This document shows, one piece after another, positions 14,602 to 22,197 of a stretch of 39,210 nt of DNA; position 1 is the stretch's first letter; each line of letters opens with the position of its first letter. Source of the stretch: a virus; IMG/VR virus record IMGVR_UViG_3300048836_000117, positions 1 to 39,210 of that record; one strand, given 5' to 3'. The notes under the pieces are model-generated. The model did not search any database, had not been told where the DNA came from, and saw only the letters and a list, made by a program, of their open reading frames with translations. Made by a program: the position numbers and the translations under genes.

Positions 14602-15384
14602 ATGGCAAGTCGAAGAATGATAACTAGTGAAACATGGAGAGATGACTTCTTCACCTCTCTTTCCGTTTTTGGTAGGCTTTTGTGGCTTGGGCTAATAACG
14701 GCGTGTGCTGATGACCAGGGGCGTTTGCAAGATAACGCGGCGCTGATTCGCTCTATGGCTTTTCCTTTGGATGATATAAAGCTGAGCGACATCGAAAAAG
14801 AATTGTCAATAATGCAAAACATGGGGAAAATAATAAGATACACAGCCAACGGCAAAAACAATATTCAGATTGCGAATTGGTGGAAACATCAATCTGGTCA
14901 ATGGGCTGGTGCGTCTATTTATCCACCGCCTGAGAATTGGGTAGACCGGGAAAGATACCAAAAAGGAAAGCAAATAATAACCCTAAATTGGAACTTGCAG
15001 GGTGGCTATTTAGATACCTGTTTAGGTAGCTATATAGATAATAAGATAGATGGTCTGCCAGCTCTTAATGATAATGATAATGATAATGATAATGATAATG
15101 ATAATGAGTCATCCAAAGAAGCCGGTGAAATTTACAAATTATACGAGGGAAACATCGGTATGCTTACAGGTATAATATCCGAACGGATTGACGACGACAT
15201 CAAAGAGTTTAGCGGTGAATGGGTGCGGCTTGCAATAAAAGAATCAGCTGTGCGCGAAAAAAGATCACTTGCGTATATTGAAGCGGTTTTGAGGGGATGG
15301 AAGCATGATGGCATGGGGCCGCAAACAAAATCAAAAGCAGAACAAAAGTCAGAAGGTCCAAAATATGCGGAGGTATTCGAATGA
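14602..15384 (+). CDS. DnaD-type replication initiator / replisome organiser
   Basis: The start at 14602 has GGAGAGG upstream. The N-terminal 110 residues (ETWRDDFFTSLSVFGRLLWLGLITACADDQGR) look like the winged-helix domain of phage replisome organisers. A linker of six Asn-Asp repeats follows. The C-terminal region (YEGNIGMLTGIISERIDDDIKEF, then YIEAVLRGWKHDGM) is a clear DnaD/DnaB_2 domain. These proteins bind the origin and help load the helicase; the next gene is a DnaB helicase (ATGA overlap). The product is 260 residues, normal for the family. Confidence 0.75.
   Translation: MASRRMITSETWRDDFFTSLSVFGRLLWLGLITACADDQGRLQDNAALIRSMAFPLDDIKLSDIEKELSIMQNMGKIIRYTANGKNNIQIANWWKHQSGQWAGASIYPPPENWVDRERYQKGKQIITLNWNLQGGYLDTCLGSYIDNKIDGLPALNDNDNDNDNDNDNESSKEAGEIYKLYEGNIGMLTGIISERIDDDIKEFSGEWVRLAIKESAVREKRSLAYIEAVLRGWKHDGMGPQTKSKAEQKSEGPKYAEVFE
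15067..15107 (+). repeat. Hexanucleotide repeat (AATGAT)6 plus AATGAG
   Basis: Six perfect AATGAT units and one variant encode the Asn-Asp linker between the two domains of the initiator. The repeat may vary in length by slippage without a frame change. Phage origins often lie within initiator genes, so it could also be an AT-rich origin element. Confidence 0.85.
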
Positions 15385-16667
15385 GTAATTTATCCGATAC
15401 GGTTCTCAAAGATAAGCGGGACGCCGAGCGTATGTTCTGCGCGTGTGTCATGGTGCAACATGAAATGGTAAGGCATGACTGCGGATGGCTATCACCTGAT
15501 TTGTTTTCGGATGACCGCTATAAAAAGTTTTGGTCGAACGTGATTGATGGTGTGGACTCATCCACAGCGGCAATGGACGCGGGAGTATTTACCGAGCTTA
15601 TCGGCGCACAGATGGAAATAGTATCATCTATGGCTTACCCTGCTTTCGCCAGGTCAATCAGTGAGGGCGCTTACATGGTAGACATATCCGAGCGGTTGCC
15701 GCGTATTGCTGCATTGATCGGGCGGCGGGACAAAGAAAAGCTGTACCATGAGATCGAGTCACTTACCACCATCAAACTAACCAGCGGGATTGTCATCGAA
15801 AACGCAATTGAGATTGCAATGAAGTTTGCGGAGTTGGTCGGTAAAGACGATGTGACCATAAAGACCGGCATAGGATCGTACGATAAAAATATAGGCGGGT
15901 ATGCGCGCAAAACGCTGAACATAATCGCGGCGCGTCCGTCCATGGGTAAAACAGCGCTTGCATGGCAGATAGTCAGGAACTTTGTGGCAGGTGGTAAGCG
16001 GGTAATCTTTTTTAGCCTGGAGATGCCATCGACCACGCTATGGGCGCGGGCTGTGTGTGGGGCGCTGAGAATAAACTTACAGGACTTTTTCTCGAACCGG
16101 ATCGGCGAAACCCAGAAAACATTGATTATAAACAAGTCTGCAGATTTGATGAACCTATACGGCAATATGCTTATGATAGACGACAGTAGCGGGATAGACT
16201 CGCCTCACATCTGGCAAGGTATTGCAGAGTATAGACCGGATGCCATTGTCGTTGATCATTCCAGCCTTGTTTGTGATAAAAACAATGACGAGATACTTCG
16301 CCTTGGTGAGATAACGCGATCCGGTAAAGATATGGCGCGTGAATTTGATATACCTGTAATCTATTTGCAACAGTTGAGCCGGGCAACCGAAAACTACACC
16401 AGGAAAGACAAACGGCCAACTATGTCAGATTTACGCGGATCAGGGAAAATCGAAGAAAACGCCGATACGGTGACATTTATTTATCGGAATGATTATTACG
16501 AGATGAACGACAACCCGGACGAGTGGTCAGAAACCGAGTTGATCGTAGCCAAAAACAGGGACGGCAAACGCAACACGGCAAGCAAGGTACACTACAATTT
16601 GATTGACCAATGGTTTTATGGCAAGGAAGAAAAAGACAGCATAATCAGCGAAAGAAGGAAACCATGA
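15381..16667 (+). CDS. dnaB: DnaB-family replicative DNA helicase
   Basis: A 428-residue protein. Residues about 8-110 are the helical DnaB N-domain. The ATPase core has Walker A ARPSMGKTAL (RPSMGKTA at 185-192), FFSLEMP, a Walker B-type region PDAIVVDHSSLV, an ILRLGEITRSGKDMAREFDIPVIYLQQLSR segment and LRGSGKIEENADTV. This is the complete hexameric helicase core. It unwinds DNA at the fork and is probably loaded by the DnaD-type protein encoded just upstream. The stop overlaps the next start by ATGA. Confidence 0.9.
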   Translation: MSNLSDTVLKDKRDAERMFCACVMVQHEMVRHDCGWLSPDLFSDDRYKKFWSNVIDGVDSSTAAMDAGVFTELIGAQMEIVSSMAYPAFARSISEGAYMVDISERLPRIAALIGRRDKEKLYHEIESLTTIKLTSGIVIENAIEIAMKFAELVGKDDVTIKTGIGSYDKNIGGYARKTLNIIAARPSMGKTALAWQIVRNFVAGGKRVIFFSLEMPSTTLWARAVCGALRINLQDFFSNRIGETQKTLIINKSADLMNLYGNMLMIDDSSGIDSPHIWQGIAEYRPDAIVVDHSSLVCDKNNDEILRLGEITRSGKDMAREFDIPVIYLQQLSRATENYTRKDKRPTMSDLRGSGKIEENADTVTFIYRNDYYEMNDNPDEWSETELIVAKNRDGKRNTASKVHYNLIDQWFYGKEEKDSIISERRKP

Positions 16668-16837
16668 ACTACACCGCCGACGAGCAAACCATAAAAAAGC
16701 ACATCCGCAATGCCGAACTGACCTACACCAGCGGACCAACGAAGCGCAACGAAAACAAGGTCAAGGTGCTGCGAAAGCTGGCGAAGCTGTTCGAGAAAAA
16801 CATGAAACCGAAAGAGGCACAGAATGAGCAAAGTTGA
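16664..16837 (+). CDS. Small basic protein, 57 residues
   Basis: The start overlaps the helicase stop by ATGA, with AAGGAA upstream. The product is highly basic and helical (EQTIKKHIRNAELTYTSG, then NKVKVLRKLAKLFEKN). It overlaps the interrupted methyltransferase by 14 bases. The charge suggests nucleic-acid contact; no family recognised. Confidence 0.6.
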   Translation: MNYTADEQTIKKHIRNAELTYTSGPTKRNENKVKVLRKLAKLFEKNMKPKEAQNEQS

Positions 16838-16913
16838 ACTTTTCCAAGGCGACTGCATGGAGTACATGCGGGGGATGGATGCGGGGAGTGTGGATGCCGT
16901 GATTACAGATCCG

Positions 16914-17630
16914 CTAACTAGAATGTTCTATTTTCATGTGACAGGATTGACAAAGGCATACGAGGTTATCAAGGGAATTTGCTTCTTGTGCCGAATTGTA
17001 ATTTCTAAATGGGTTGATGTGATGAACAGGAATACTTTTACCAACAATTTTTCCACATTCTTGACAGGTTCCATTGTCTCTTTTTACCGCTGCATTACGA
17101 GCGGCTATCCAGCCTTTACCTCGATATGTAGTAATTCCACCAACCCAAAGTGGAGAATTTTCTCCAGAAAGATATTTAGAACGATAAGCCATGTTACATT
17201 TTTTGGAGCAAAACCTCATACCAGATTTACTTTTGTTCTGTCTCTCAACCCATGGTTTTATTTCAAACTGATTTCCGCAATACGAGCATTCATAAATGTT
17301 TCCCTGAATTGTGTTAAAAGCAATAGCTTGCTCAGAAGTAAATGCGTTCGTTGGGCGAAGTCCAACCCTCCATTTATTTCCAAATTTATGTTCGTTAGGC
17401 ATTTTTCTAACAGACATGTGCCATTTACCTGCACATTCCATACTACAAAAACGCGCTGTTTCCGAACGATATCCCCTAACCTCAAAATCCTTACCACAAA
17501 CTTCACACTTTTTAGTAACGTGGTTGGCGTGTTGAACAAGATAGCAATTACGGCTACAAAACTTTGTTCTAGCGCGGCTATCTGGTACGGTGAATTTAAT
17601 ATTACAGATTGGGCATGTTTTGATAATCAT
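16914..17630 (-). CDS. HEG-A: zinc-finger HNH homing endonuclease
   Basis: The start at 17630 (MIIKTCPICN) is chosen over 17648 because the -10 box ends six bases before it. The 238-residue protein has Cys-pair fingers at about 6-29, 42-66 and 115-145. An HNH domain lies at about 189-232 (CQECGKIVGKSIPVHHINPF, then NLVCLCQSCH), with paired cysteines, the His-His-Ile-Asn core and the terminal His. The N-terminus matches that of HEG-C, although HEG-C has a different nuclease domain. The stop codon abuts the DPP codons of the methyltransferase. The gene is codon-aligned with the sense frame and contains no TTA, CTA or TCA codon, because any of these would close that frame. Confidence 0.8.
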   Translation of the reverse strand: MIIKTCPICNIKFTVPDSRARTKFCSRNCYLVQHANHVTKKCEVCGKDFEVRGYRSETARFCSMECAGKWHMSVRKMPNEHKFGNKWRVGLRPTNAFTSEQAIAFNTIQGNIYECSYCGNQFEIKPWVERQNKSKSGMRFCSKKCNMAYRSKYLSGENSPLWVGGITTYRGKGWIAARNAAVKRDNGTCQECGKIVGKSIPVHHINPFRNYNSAQEANSLDNLVCLCQSCHMKIEHSS

Positions 17631-17636
17631 GATTAT

Positions 17637-17645
17637 ATTATACCA
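17637..17645 (-). promoter_or_regulatory. Leaderless promoter of HEG-A
   Basis: On the minus strand TGGTATAAT, then six bases (ATAATC) and the ATG at 17630. The expected start of transcription coincides with the ATG. No Shine-Dalgarno site can fit. Confidence 0.7.
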
Positions 17646-17791
17646 CAATTATGTATTTCAGGCACAACCGGTGTGGCTTGCGTTCAAACCGGTCGCAACT
17701 TCATAGGATGCGAACTCGACCCTGGTTACTTCGCCATTGCATCCAAACGTATTCACGATGCACAACAGCACGTACTACTGCCAGGTATACT

Positions 17792-17929
17792 ATGACACAA
17801 CCAACAATCACATTCATTCCTGGCGACAATCCGCAAATCCTTGTCACAATCGGATCATGGTTCGAGGTCAAGTTTAGCTTGCCGATTGAGGTTGTCAGAC
17901 AGATTGCGGAGTGGTGGGGTAGTCGGTAA
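17792..17929 (+). CDS. Small hypothetical protein, 45 residues
   Basis: The start overlaps the methyltransferase stop by ATGA. The product is MTQPTITFIPGDNPQIL... with a WFEVKFSLPIEVVRQIAEWW stretch, suggesting two strands and a helix. No family recognised. Survival of this coupled start suggests the upstream frame is still translated through. Confidence 0.5.
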   Translation: MTQPTITFIPGDNPQILVTIGSWFEVKFSLPIEVVRQIAEWWGSR

Positions 17930-17937
17930 ATTGCCTA

Positions 17938-17966
17938 TTGCTTTTTGATGCGCAATTTGCTACAAT
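17938..17966 (+). promoter_or_regulatory. Promoter with duplicated -10/RBS cassette (copy 1)
   Basis: TTGCTT, 17 bases, TACAAT, then a GGAGG site. The 21 bases at 17964-17984 (end of -10 through the ribosome site) are identical to 28855-28875, and GCCTATTG precedes both. Confidence 0.7.
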
Positions 17967-17985
17967 GATATTGGAGGTATGAAAC

Positions 17986-18312
17986 ATGGGTAAACATAAA
18001 ACATACAAAACAGAAATGAGGCGAATGCATTGTTTCATCTGTGGCGGTCCGTTGCAACTTGACGTTAGCACGATCTTTCCCGCTTGTCGAGTTTGTCGTG
18101 GAATTAGAAACAAGTTTGAAATCATCGGGACCAACGATCAGGCTTGCGATCATTTGATTGACGAAGTGGACGAATTCTTCCACGGCAAAAAGTACAGCCT
18201 GAAAGAATTGCTGGAGTACGCACCGGATGGTGGGCTTCATGGGGCGATTATCAGACATAACAAGATCGTGTACCATGTGCACGGTCAAAGATTGATGAGA
18301 GGTGAAAAATGA
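17986..18312 (+). CDS. Zinc-ribbon protein of unknown function
   Basis: A 108-residue protein with two Cys pairs (CFICGGPLQL and CRVCRGI), a probable zinc ribbon, followed by a helical acidic region (LIDEVDEFFHGKKYSLKELLEY) and a His-rich end. It is the first gene of an operon of small genes running to about 21120. GGAGG upstream fits this ATG; an earlier ATG in the ribosome site stops after four codons. Confidence 0.6.
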   Translation: MGKHKTYKTEMRRMHCFICGGPLQLDVSTIFPACRVCRGIRNKFEIIGTNDQACDHLIDEVDEFFHGKKYSLKELLEYAPDGGLHGAIIRHNKIVYHVHGQRLMRGEK

Positions 18313-18581
18313 AAACTTTATACGTTTGCAAGGCACAAACAACGCATAACGGCGCTCATCCGATTGAGGACGAGTGCATATCAATGCGAATTGAAACGCC
18401 GGAATTTAGCGACTTGAAAAAACAGCGAAAGTATTTTGAGAACTACGCAAAAGACATTGTTGATGTTTTCGATAGAACATTACCAGGCGGTTTGTTTGAT
18501 CATGTTGCGGCTGAGTTTATGTTACGGGTTGCTTCTCATTTTCGGGTATCGCATAAACAAGCGAATGGCGGTGAACAATGA
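18309..18581 (+). CDS. Hypothetical protein, 90 residues
   Basis: Overlaps its neighbours by ATGA on both sides, which supports expression. The product begins MKTLYVCKAQTTHNGAH and has a helical middle (LKKQRKYFENYAKDIVDVFDRTLPGG, then VAAEFMLRVASHF). No recognised domain. Confidence 0.55.
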   Translation: MKTLYVCKAQTTHNGAHPIEDECISMRIETPEFSDLKKQRKYFENYAKDIVDVFDRTLPGGLFDHVAAEFMLRVASHFRVSHKQANGGEQ

Positions 18582-18763
18582 TCACCCTATCACCGCCAAA
18601 ACTAACACAGTCTGAAATCGCATCACGATTGCAGGAAGAAACGGTATGCGACTTGCCATATTGGTACATCATGCTGTATATGAGCGAGGACGTGGCAATA
18701 ATCAATGCCATGTTTTACGCAATGCACACGAGGACTTACCCAGAGAAAGGCGGGCTGAATTGA
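18578..18763 (+). CDS. Hypothetical protein, 61 residues
   Basis: The start overlaps the upstream stop by ATGA and the end overlaps a TTG start of the next gene (TTGA). The sequence (LTQSEIASRLQEETVCDLPYWYIMLYM) contains a possible short helix-turn-helix-like segment, but this is weak. Confidence 0.5.
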   Translation: MITLSPPKLTQSEIASRLQEETVCDLPYWYIMLYMSEDVAIINAMFYAMHTRTYPEKGGLN

Positions 18764-19116
18764 CAGAGCGCAAATCAAAGTACAACGCGAAGCCGACAAC
18801 GACTGACGGCATCCGGTTTGACAGTAAATCCGAAGAACGGCGATACAACGAACTGTTACTTTTAGAGCGTTCCGGTGTAATATCGGATCTGAAATTACAG
18901 CCATCGTTTGAGCTACAACCAGCGTTTGATTACAACGGCGAAAAGATACGGTCCATCAAGTACGTGGCTGATTTTAGTTACAAAAACTCTGACGGTACAA
19001 CGACAATCGAGGACGTCAAGGGCATGAAAACCGAGGTATACAAACTAAAGCGTAAACTGTTCTTGAACGCGATCAAGGCGATTGACTGGATTGATTTTGT
19101 GGAGGTGAGTATATGA
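18760..19116 (+). CDS. DUF1064-type nuclease-like protein
   Basis: The start is the TTG at 18760 (TTGA overlap, AAAGGCGGG upstream) and not the upstream in-frame ATG at 18646, which lies wholly inside the previous gene. The 118-residue product has KYNAKPTTTDGIRFDSKSEERRYNEL, YVADFSYKN and EDVKGMKTEVYKLKRKLF. This gives a Glu at the end of helix 1 and an Asp-x-Lys-like strand, as in DUF1064 and related PD-(D/E)XK-type nucleases. Such phage proteins may resolve or trim recombination or replication intermediates. Confidence 0.65.
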   Translation: MTERKSKYNAKPTTTDGIRFDSKSEERRYNELLLLERSGVISDLKLQPSFELQPAFDYNGEKIRSIKYVADFSYKNSDGTTTIEDVKGMKTEVYKLKRKLFLNAIKAIDWIDFVEVSI

Positions 19117-19442
19117 AAGATAAAATCATTGAAATTTTGGAATCTATACTAACAGCCGAGCACAGCTATGACGAAAACGGACGACTTGACTTTGTTGATG
19201 GAATTGAAGAAGCCGCTCAAGCCATTGTCGATCAGCTTGGATTAGGTTGGATAAACGCCGAGGAAAGATTGCCGGAAGAAAAAACACCAGTATTGGTAGA
19301 TAACGGTAGCATTTTCACAGCATTTTATTATAAGGGTAGCTGGTATTGGTATCCAATTAAAAATAAAGCATGGTCTTTTATTCGTGGTGTAAAAAACTGG
19401 ATGCCATTACCAAACCCGCCAAAAGATTGTGAGGCGAAATGA
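19113..19442 (+). CDS. DUF551-type protein
   Basis: A 109-residue protein. The N-terminal half is helical (IIEILESILTAEHSYDEN, EEAAQAIVDQL). The C-terminal half is a typical DUF551 domain: GWINAEERLPEEKTPVLV, FYYKGSWYWY and VKNWMPLPNPP. The domain is common in phages and prophages; no biochemical role is established. ATGA overlaps at both ends. Confidence 0.65.
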   Translation: MKDKIIEILESILTAEHSYDENGRLDFVDGIEEAAQAIVDQLGLGWINAEERLPEEKTPVLVDNGSIFTAFYYKGSWYWYPIKNKAWSFIRGVKNWMPLPNPPKDCEAK

Positions 19443-20071
19443 AAGAAACGGGTATTTTATTTACAGGCGAAGAGGTCCGCGCAATTCTTGACGGTCGAAA
19501 GACGCAGACGCGGCGGGTTGTGAAATCGCCTGTATCGGCAAGTCAAGGTAAACTACCACATAATCCGATGGTGAAACAAAATGGAAGTTGGTATCTTCCT
19601 ACAGAATATAGCCCGTATGGAAAAATCGGAGACACTCTGTGGGTGCGCGAAACGTGGGGATATGACCCAAACGATACAGTTATGGAAACGCGCGACAAAA
19701 GTTATATTTTTTATCGCGCCGATGAAGATGCTTTTGCACATCCGTGGCCGTGGGGATGGCGTCCATCAACCAACATGCCCCGATGGGCAAGCAGGATCGC
19801 GCTTGAGATTGTCAGCGTGAGAGTTGAGCGGGTGCAAAGTATCACGCGCGATGATGCTATATCAGAAGGTTTGTATTCATTTGTTTCAAATCTTGGGGCG
19901 CGAAACTCCAGCCCAGTTCGTTTTTATGCGCCAAACTCGCACGATGATGGCGGCTACATGAACCCCATAGAAGCTGTTGAAAGCCTTTGGGACTCTATCA
20001 ACTCCAAACGCGGCTACGGATGGGACGTCAACCCATGGGTTTGGGTAATCGAATTTGAGGTGGTGAAATGA
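19439..20071 (+). CDS. ASCH-domain-type phage protein
   Basis: A 210-residue protein beginning ILFTGEEVRAILDGRKTQTRRVVK, the hallmark of phage ASCH/YqfB-like proteins. IGDTLWVRETWG, MPRWASRIALEIVSVRVERVQSIT and a C-terminal VNPWVWVIEFEVV follow. The ASCH fold resembles PUA domains and is thought to bind RNA or modified nucleosides. It lies two genes upstream of the cytosine methyltransferase-like gene. ATGA overlaps both neighbours. Confidence 0.7.
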   Translation: MKETGILFTGEEVRAILDGRKTQTRRVVKSPVSASQGKLPHNPMVKQNGSWYLPTEYSPYGKIGDTLWVRETWGYDPNDTVMETRDKSYIFYRADEDAFAHPWPWGWRPSTNMPRWASRIALEIVSVRVERVQSITRDDAISEGLYSFVSNLGARNSSPVRFYAPNSHDDGGYMNPIEAVESLWDSINSKRGYGWDVNPWVWVIEFEVVK

Positions 20072-20169
20072 AAAATCTATTCTACAAAATCTGTCTTGTT
20101 TCGCTGGTAGTCATCGTTGCCTTTGCAATGGCCCTGCTTGGTTGGGTAGCGTTCGGGGGTGCAATGTGA
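20068..20169 (+). CDS. 33-residue membrane micro-protein
   Basis: An ATGA overlap with the ASCH-type gene, and its end overlaps the GTG start at 20166. Nearly all of it is one hydrophobic helix (ICLVSLVVIVAFAMALLGWVAF). It carries the ribosome site (GGGGGTG) of the following gene. No function assigned. Confidence 0.5.
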   Translation: MKNLFYKICLVSLVVIVAFAMALLGWVAFGGAM

Positions 20170-20756
20170 GAGTCTTGATTGCATGTGAATTTTCTGGAAC
20201 CGTGCGCGACGCTTTTGCAAGACGCGGGAATGACGCCTGGAGTTGTGATCTACTGCCAACCGAAAAACCTGGTAATCATTATCAAGGATACCTTGAGGAT
20301 TTTATAGGTGCTGGCAGTGAATGGGATATGATAATCGCTTATTCACCGTGTACGCATCTCGCGGTTTCTGGTGCGCGTTACTTTGCAGAAAAAAGAGCCG
20401 ATGGCAGACAACAACAGGCAATAAGTTTTTTTATGATGATTGCAAATAGAGATTGTAAAAAAATAGTTATCGAAAATCCAGTCGGGATAATGTCTACAGA
20501 ATGGCGAAAACCAGATCAAATAATACAGCCTTACGAATACGGTCATCCAGAAAGTAAAAAGACATGCCTGTGGCTGAAAGGTGTAGAAAAAATAAAGCCA
20601 ACAAATATATTGTCATTGCCAGATTGCGGGTATTGGAATAATCAGACGCCAAGCCATCAAAACAAATTGGCTCCTTCTCCGACAAGAGCAAAAGAGCGCA
20701 GCACAACATATTCCGGAATCGCGGAAGCCATGGCCTCCCAGTGGTCAATCCTATGA
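20166..20756 (+). CDS. Cytosine methyltransferase-like phage protein
   Basis: The start is the GTG at 20166, with GGGGGTG upstream. The 196-residue product opens VLIACEFSGTVRDAFARRG with AWSCDLLPTE (SAM-site-like). It then has IIAYSPCTHLAVSGARYF with the Pro-Cys of C5-cytosine methyltransferases, VIENPVGIMS, and TCLWLKGVEKIKPTN. This set matches a phage family usually annotated as DNA cytosine methyltransferase, shorter than classic Dcm enzymes and without an obvious separate target-recognition domain. It might protect the genome against restriction. Confidence 0.65.
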   Translation: MRVLIACEFSGTVRDAFARRGNDAWSCDLLPTEKPGNHYQGYLEDFIGAGSEWDMIIAYSPCTHLAVSGARYFAEKRADGRQQQAISFFMMIANRDCKKIVIENPVGIMSTEWRKPDQIIQPYEYGHPESKKTCLWLKGVEKIKPTNILSLPDCGYWNNQTPSHQNKLAPSPTRAKERSTTYSGIAEAMASQWSIL

Positions 20757-21004
20757 CAACCGACCCTGCGCTATTCCTTGACGATGGCGATCTTCTCGAC
20801 TGTGTTGATCTGTGCGCGGATATTTGCCCGTCGTTGCCTGATCCAAAGACGTTGACAATTTTGCATCTAATCTGGATGATGGCAACCGTACCGCGTTATC
20901 CTTGCACGATGCAGCCGGATTGTAAATGTGGAACCTTGCGGATGTTCCCAACGAGAAAACAGAAACAGGACTTTGAGGGCTTACAACCATGCTTGCAACC
21001 ATAG
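20753..21004 (+). CDS. Small Cys-containing protein, 83 residues
   Basis: Starts with an ATGA overlap at 20753. The N-terminus is acidic (LFLDDGDLLDCVDLCADICP), then LILHL-type hydrophobic residues, CTMQPDCKCG and a basic end. Six or more Cys suggest metal binding. No family recognised. Overlaps the next micro-gene by 16 bases. Confidence 0.5.
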   Translation: MTTDPALFLDDGDLLDCVDLCADICPSLPDPKTLTILHLIWMMATVPRYPCTMQPDCKCGTLRMFPTRKQKQDFEGLQPCLQP

Positions 21005-21120
21005 CTAAAAGTAGCATAGTCGTGATTATCATAATCGCGATTTGCATAATAGCCGGTTTCGTCCGGCTGTTCGTTTCGTTTCTCAATCCAAAAGAATTAA
21101 ATATAAAGAGAGGTAAATAA
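20989..21120 (+). CDS. 43-residue membrane micro-protein
   Basis: A single hydrophobic segment (SIVVIIIIAICIIAGFVRLFV) and a short basic tail (KELNIKRGK). It ends two bases before the RNA ligase start and contains that gene's AGAGAGG ribosome site. Expression is likely by coupling; function unknown. Confidence 0.5.
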   Translation: MLATIAKSSIVVIIIIAICIIAGFVRLFVSFLNPKELNIKRGK

Positions 21121-21122
21121 TA

Positions 21123-21662
21123 ATGGAATTTGTAAAATTTGGAAAAATCGCAAGGCTTAGCAGAGATGTAATAATCACAGAAAAAATTGACGGTACAAAT
21201 GGCGTTATCTGCATTGATGAAATCGGTAATTTTTTAGTTGGTTCTAGGACAAGGTTTATAACTCCAGAAAACGACAATGCCGGTTTTGCAAAGTGGGCTT
21301 ATGCAAACAAAGAAGAATTGATGAAGCTTGGACCTGGATTACATTATGGCGAGTGGTGGGGACAAGGCATACAACGTGGGTACGAGTTGAAAGAAAAACG
21401 GTTCAGTCTGTTCAACGTTTCCAGATGGTCAGATGCAGAAACAAGACCTGCCTGCTGTGGAGTTGTACCAACTCTTTATGTAGGCATGTTTGATACCGCA
21501 AGGATTGATGGCGTTCTAAAATCATTATCTGTCATTGGGAGTTCTGCGGCTCCTGGATTTATGCGGCCAGAGGGAATCGTCGTGTTTCATACCGCGTCTC
21601 AAACCATGTTCAAAAAAACGATAGAACGCGACGAATACCACAAGGGAGAATCGCAAACATAG
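21123..21662 (+). CDS. RNA ligase family protein
   Basis: A 179-residue protein with nucleotidyltransferase motifs: ITEKIDGTNG (motif I, Lys21 as AMP acceptor), LHYGEWWGQGIQRGY (motif III-like), PEGIVVF (motif IV) and MFKKTI (motif V Lys). This is the minimal catalytic core of the RNA-ligase/Rnl2-type family, without an extra C-terminal domain. Such enzymes seal nicks in RNA, for example tRNA breaks made by host defence nucleases. No polynucleotide kinase is nearby. Confidence 0.75.
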   Translation: MEFVKFGKIARLSRDVIITEKIDGTNGVICIDEIGNFLVGSRTRFITPENDNAGFAKWAYANKEELMKLGPGLHYGEWWGQGIQRGYELKEKRFSLFNVSRWSDAETRPACCGVVPTLYVGMFDTARIDGVLKSLSVIGSSAAPGFMRPEGIVVFHTASQTMFKKTIERDEYHKGESQT

Positions 21663-21722
21663 CGTGATGTATAATCATGTTAGCTTGTCTACCATTGTAG
21701 ACGTAGTACCCGACGCCGTCCG

Positions 21723-22001
21723 ATGTGGGCGGCGTTTGATGATTTGCAAGCGGGGGATATTATCGGCGTGACTTATGCGGATGGTGAGCGGGTTGAATTT
21801 GCTGTACAGGAAGCCTGGACATATCAGGCGGTTGACCCGTATGATCCTTACAGCGATTTCATTGGACCGGACGGCGAAGTCATTAGAGCAAGTGACCTGT
21901 TTTGGCTTATGTACGGCGGTGATTATCCGCTGGTATTGCAAACATGCGTAGAGCGGGATGGTATCAGCGCATGGGGTAGGCTGTTCGTTATGTGTAGGTA
22001 G
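21723..22001 (+). CDS. Truncated sortase-like protein
   Basis: A 92-residue ORF. FDDLQAGDIIGVTYADGERVEFAV resembles the sortase 'L-x-x-GD-x-I' strand. PLVLQTC with Cys75 and GRLFV with Arg86 match the sortase catalytic Cys and Arg. The N-terminal third with the catalytic His is absent, and no frameshifted piece lies upstream. Sortases attach proteins to Gram-positive cell walls. Without His it may be inactive, or a fragment captured from a host. The start codon lies in the loop of a 6-bp hairpin (ACGCCG/CGGCGT, 21713-21735) and lacks a clear ribosome site. Confidence 0.4.
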   Translation: MWAAFDDLQAGDIIGVTYADGERVEFAVQEAWTYQAVDPYDPYSDFIGPDGEVIRASDLFWLMYGGDYPLVLQTCVERDGISAWGRLFVMCR

Positions 22002-22005
22002 GTAA

Positions 22006-22014
22006 TGGTATAAT
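22006..22014 (+). promoter_or_regulatory. Extended -10 six bases before the terS-like fragment
   Basis: TGGTATAAT, then GATTGT, then ATG at 22021: the same leaderless geometry as at the homing endonuclease genes. Confidence 0.6.
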
Positions 22015-22020
22015 GATTGT

Positions 22021-22197
22021 ATGGCACTAAGCAACAAACAGCGGCTTTTTATATATGAGTATTATGGGGTTGAAAATGATTTTTCAACTGACCATTTAGA
22101 CCTACATATTCGCGCGCTAAGAACACCTCTTGGTATTCCTAGCTTTTCAGCCCATTGCGTCAATGTCATTGTTTCTCCATTGTGGGTGATTATATGA
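22021..22197 (+). pseudogene. N-terminal fragment resembling a terminase small subunit, cut by HEG-B
   Basis: The first 15 residues (MALSNKQRLFIYEYY) resemble the typical opening of terminase small subunits and also LTNKREAWIREYL of the intact TerS downstream. From about 22062 on, the frame is only the antisense of HEG-B and stops at 22197. It looks like the remnant of another terS allele left when HEG-B entered. Confidence 0.5.

Larger units (their letters stand above)
16824..17795 (+). pseudogene. DNA methyltransferase broken by HEG-A
   Basis: The first 30 residues (VELFQGDCMEYMRGMDAG, then VDAVITDP) are the start of a beta-class DNA methyltransferase up to the catalytic DPP motif. The last 50 (SGTTGVACVQTGRNFIGCELDPGYFAIASKRI) are the SAM-binding end. 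Between them, 16914-17660 is HEG-A and its promoter on the opposite strand. The central target-recognition core, normally well over a hundred residues, is missing, so this is a replacement and not a simple insertion. The sense frame stays open for 323 codons across the antisense HEG. No methyltransferase activity is expected. Confidence 0.75.

Noticed and set aside
16914-17660. Group I intron carrying HEG-A inside the methyltransferase
   Set aside because: The methyltransferase pieces do not join to a full enzyme because the central core is missing, and I saw no intron core structure.
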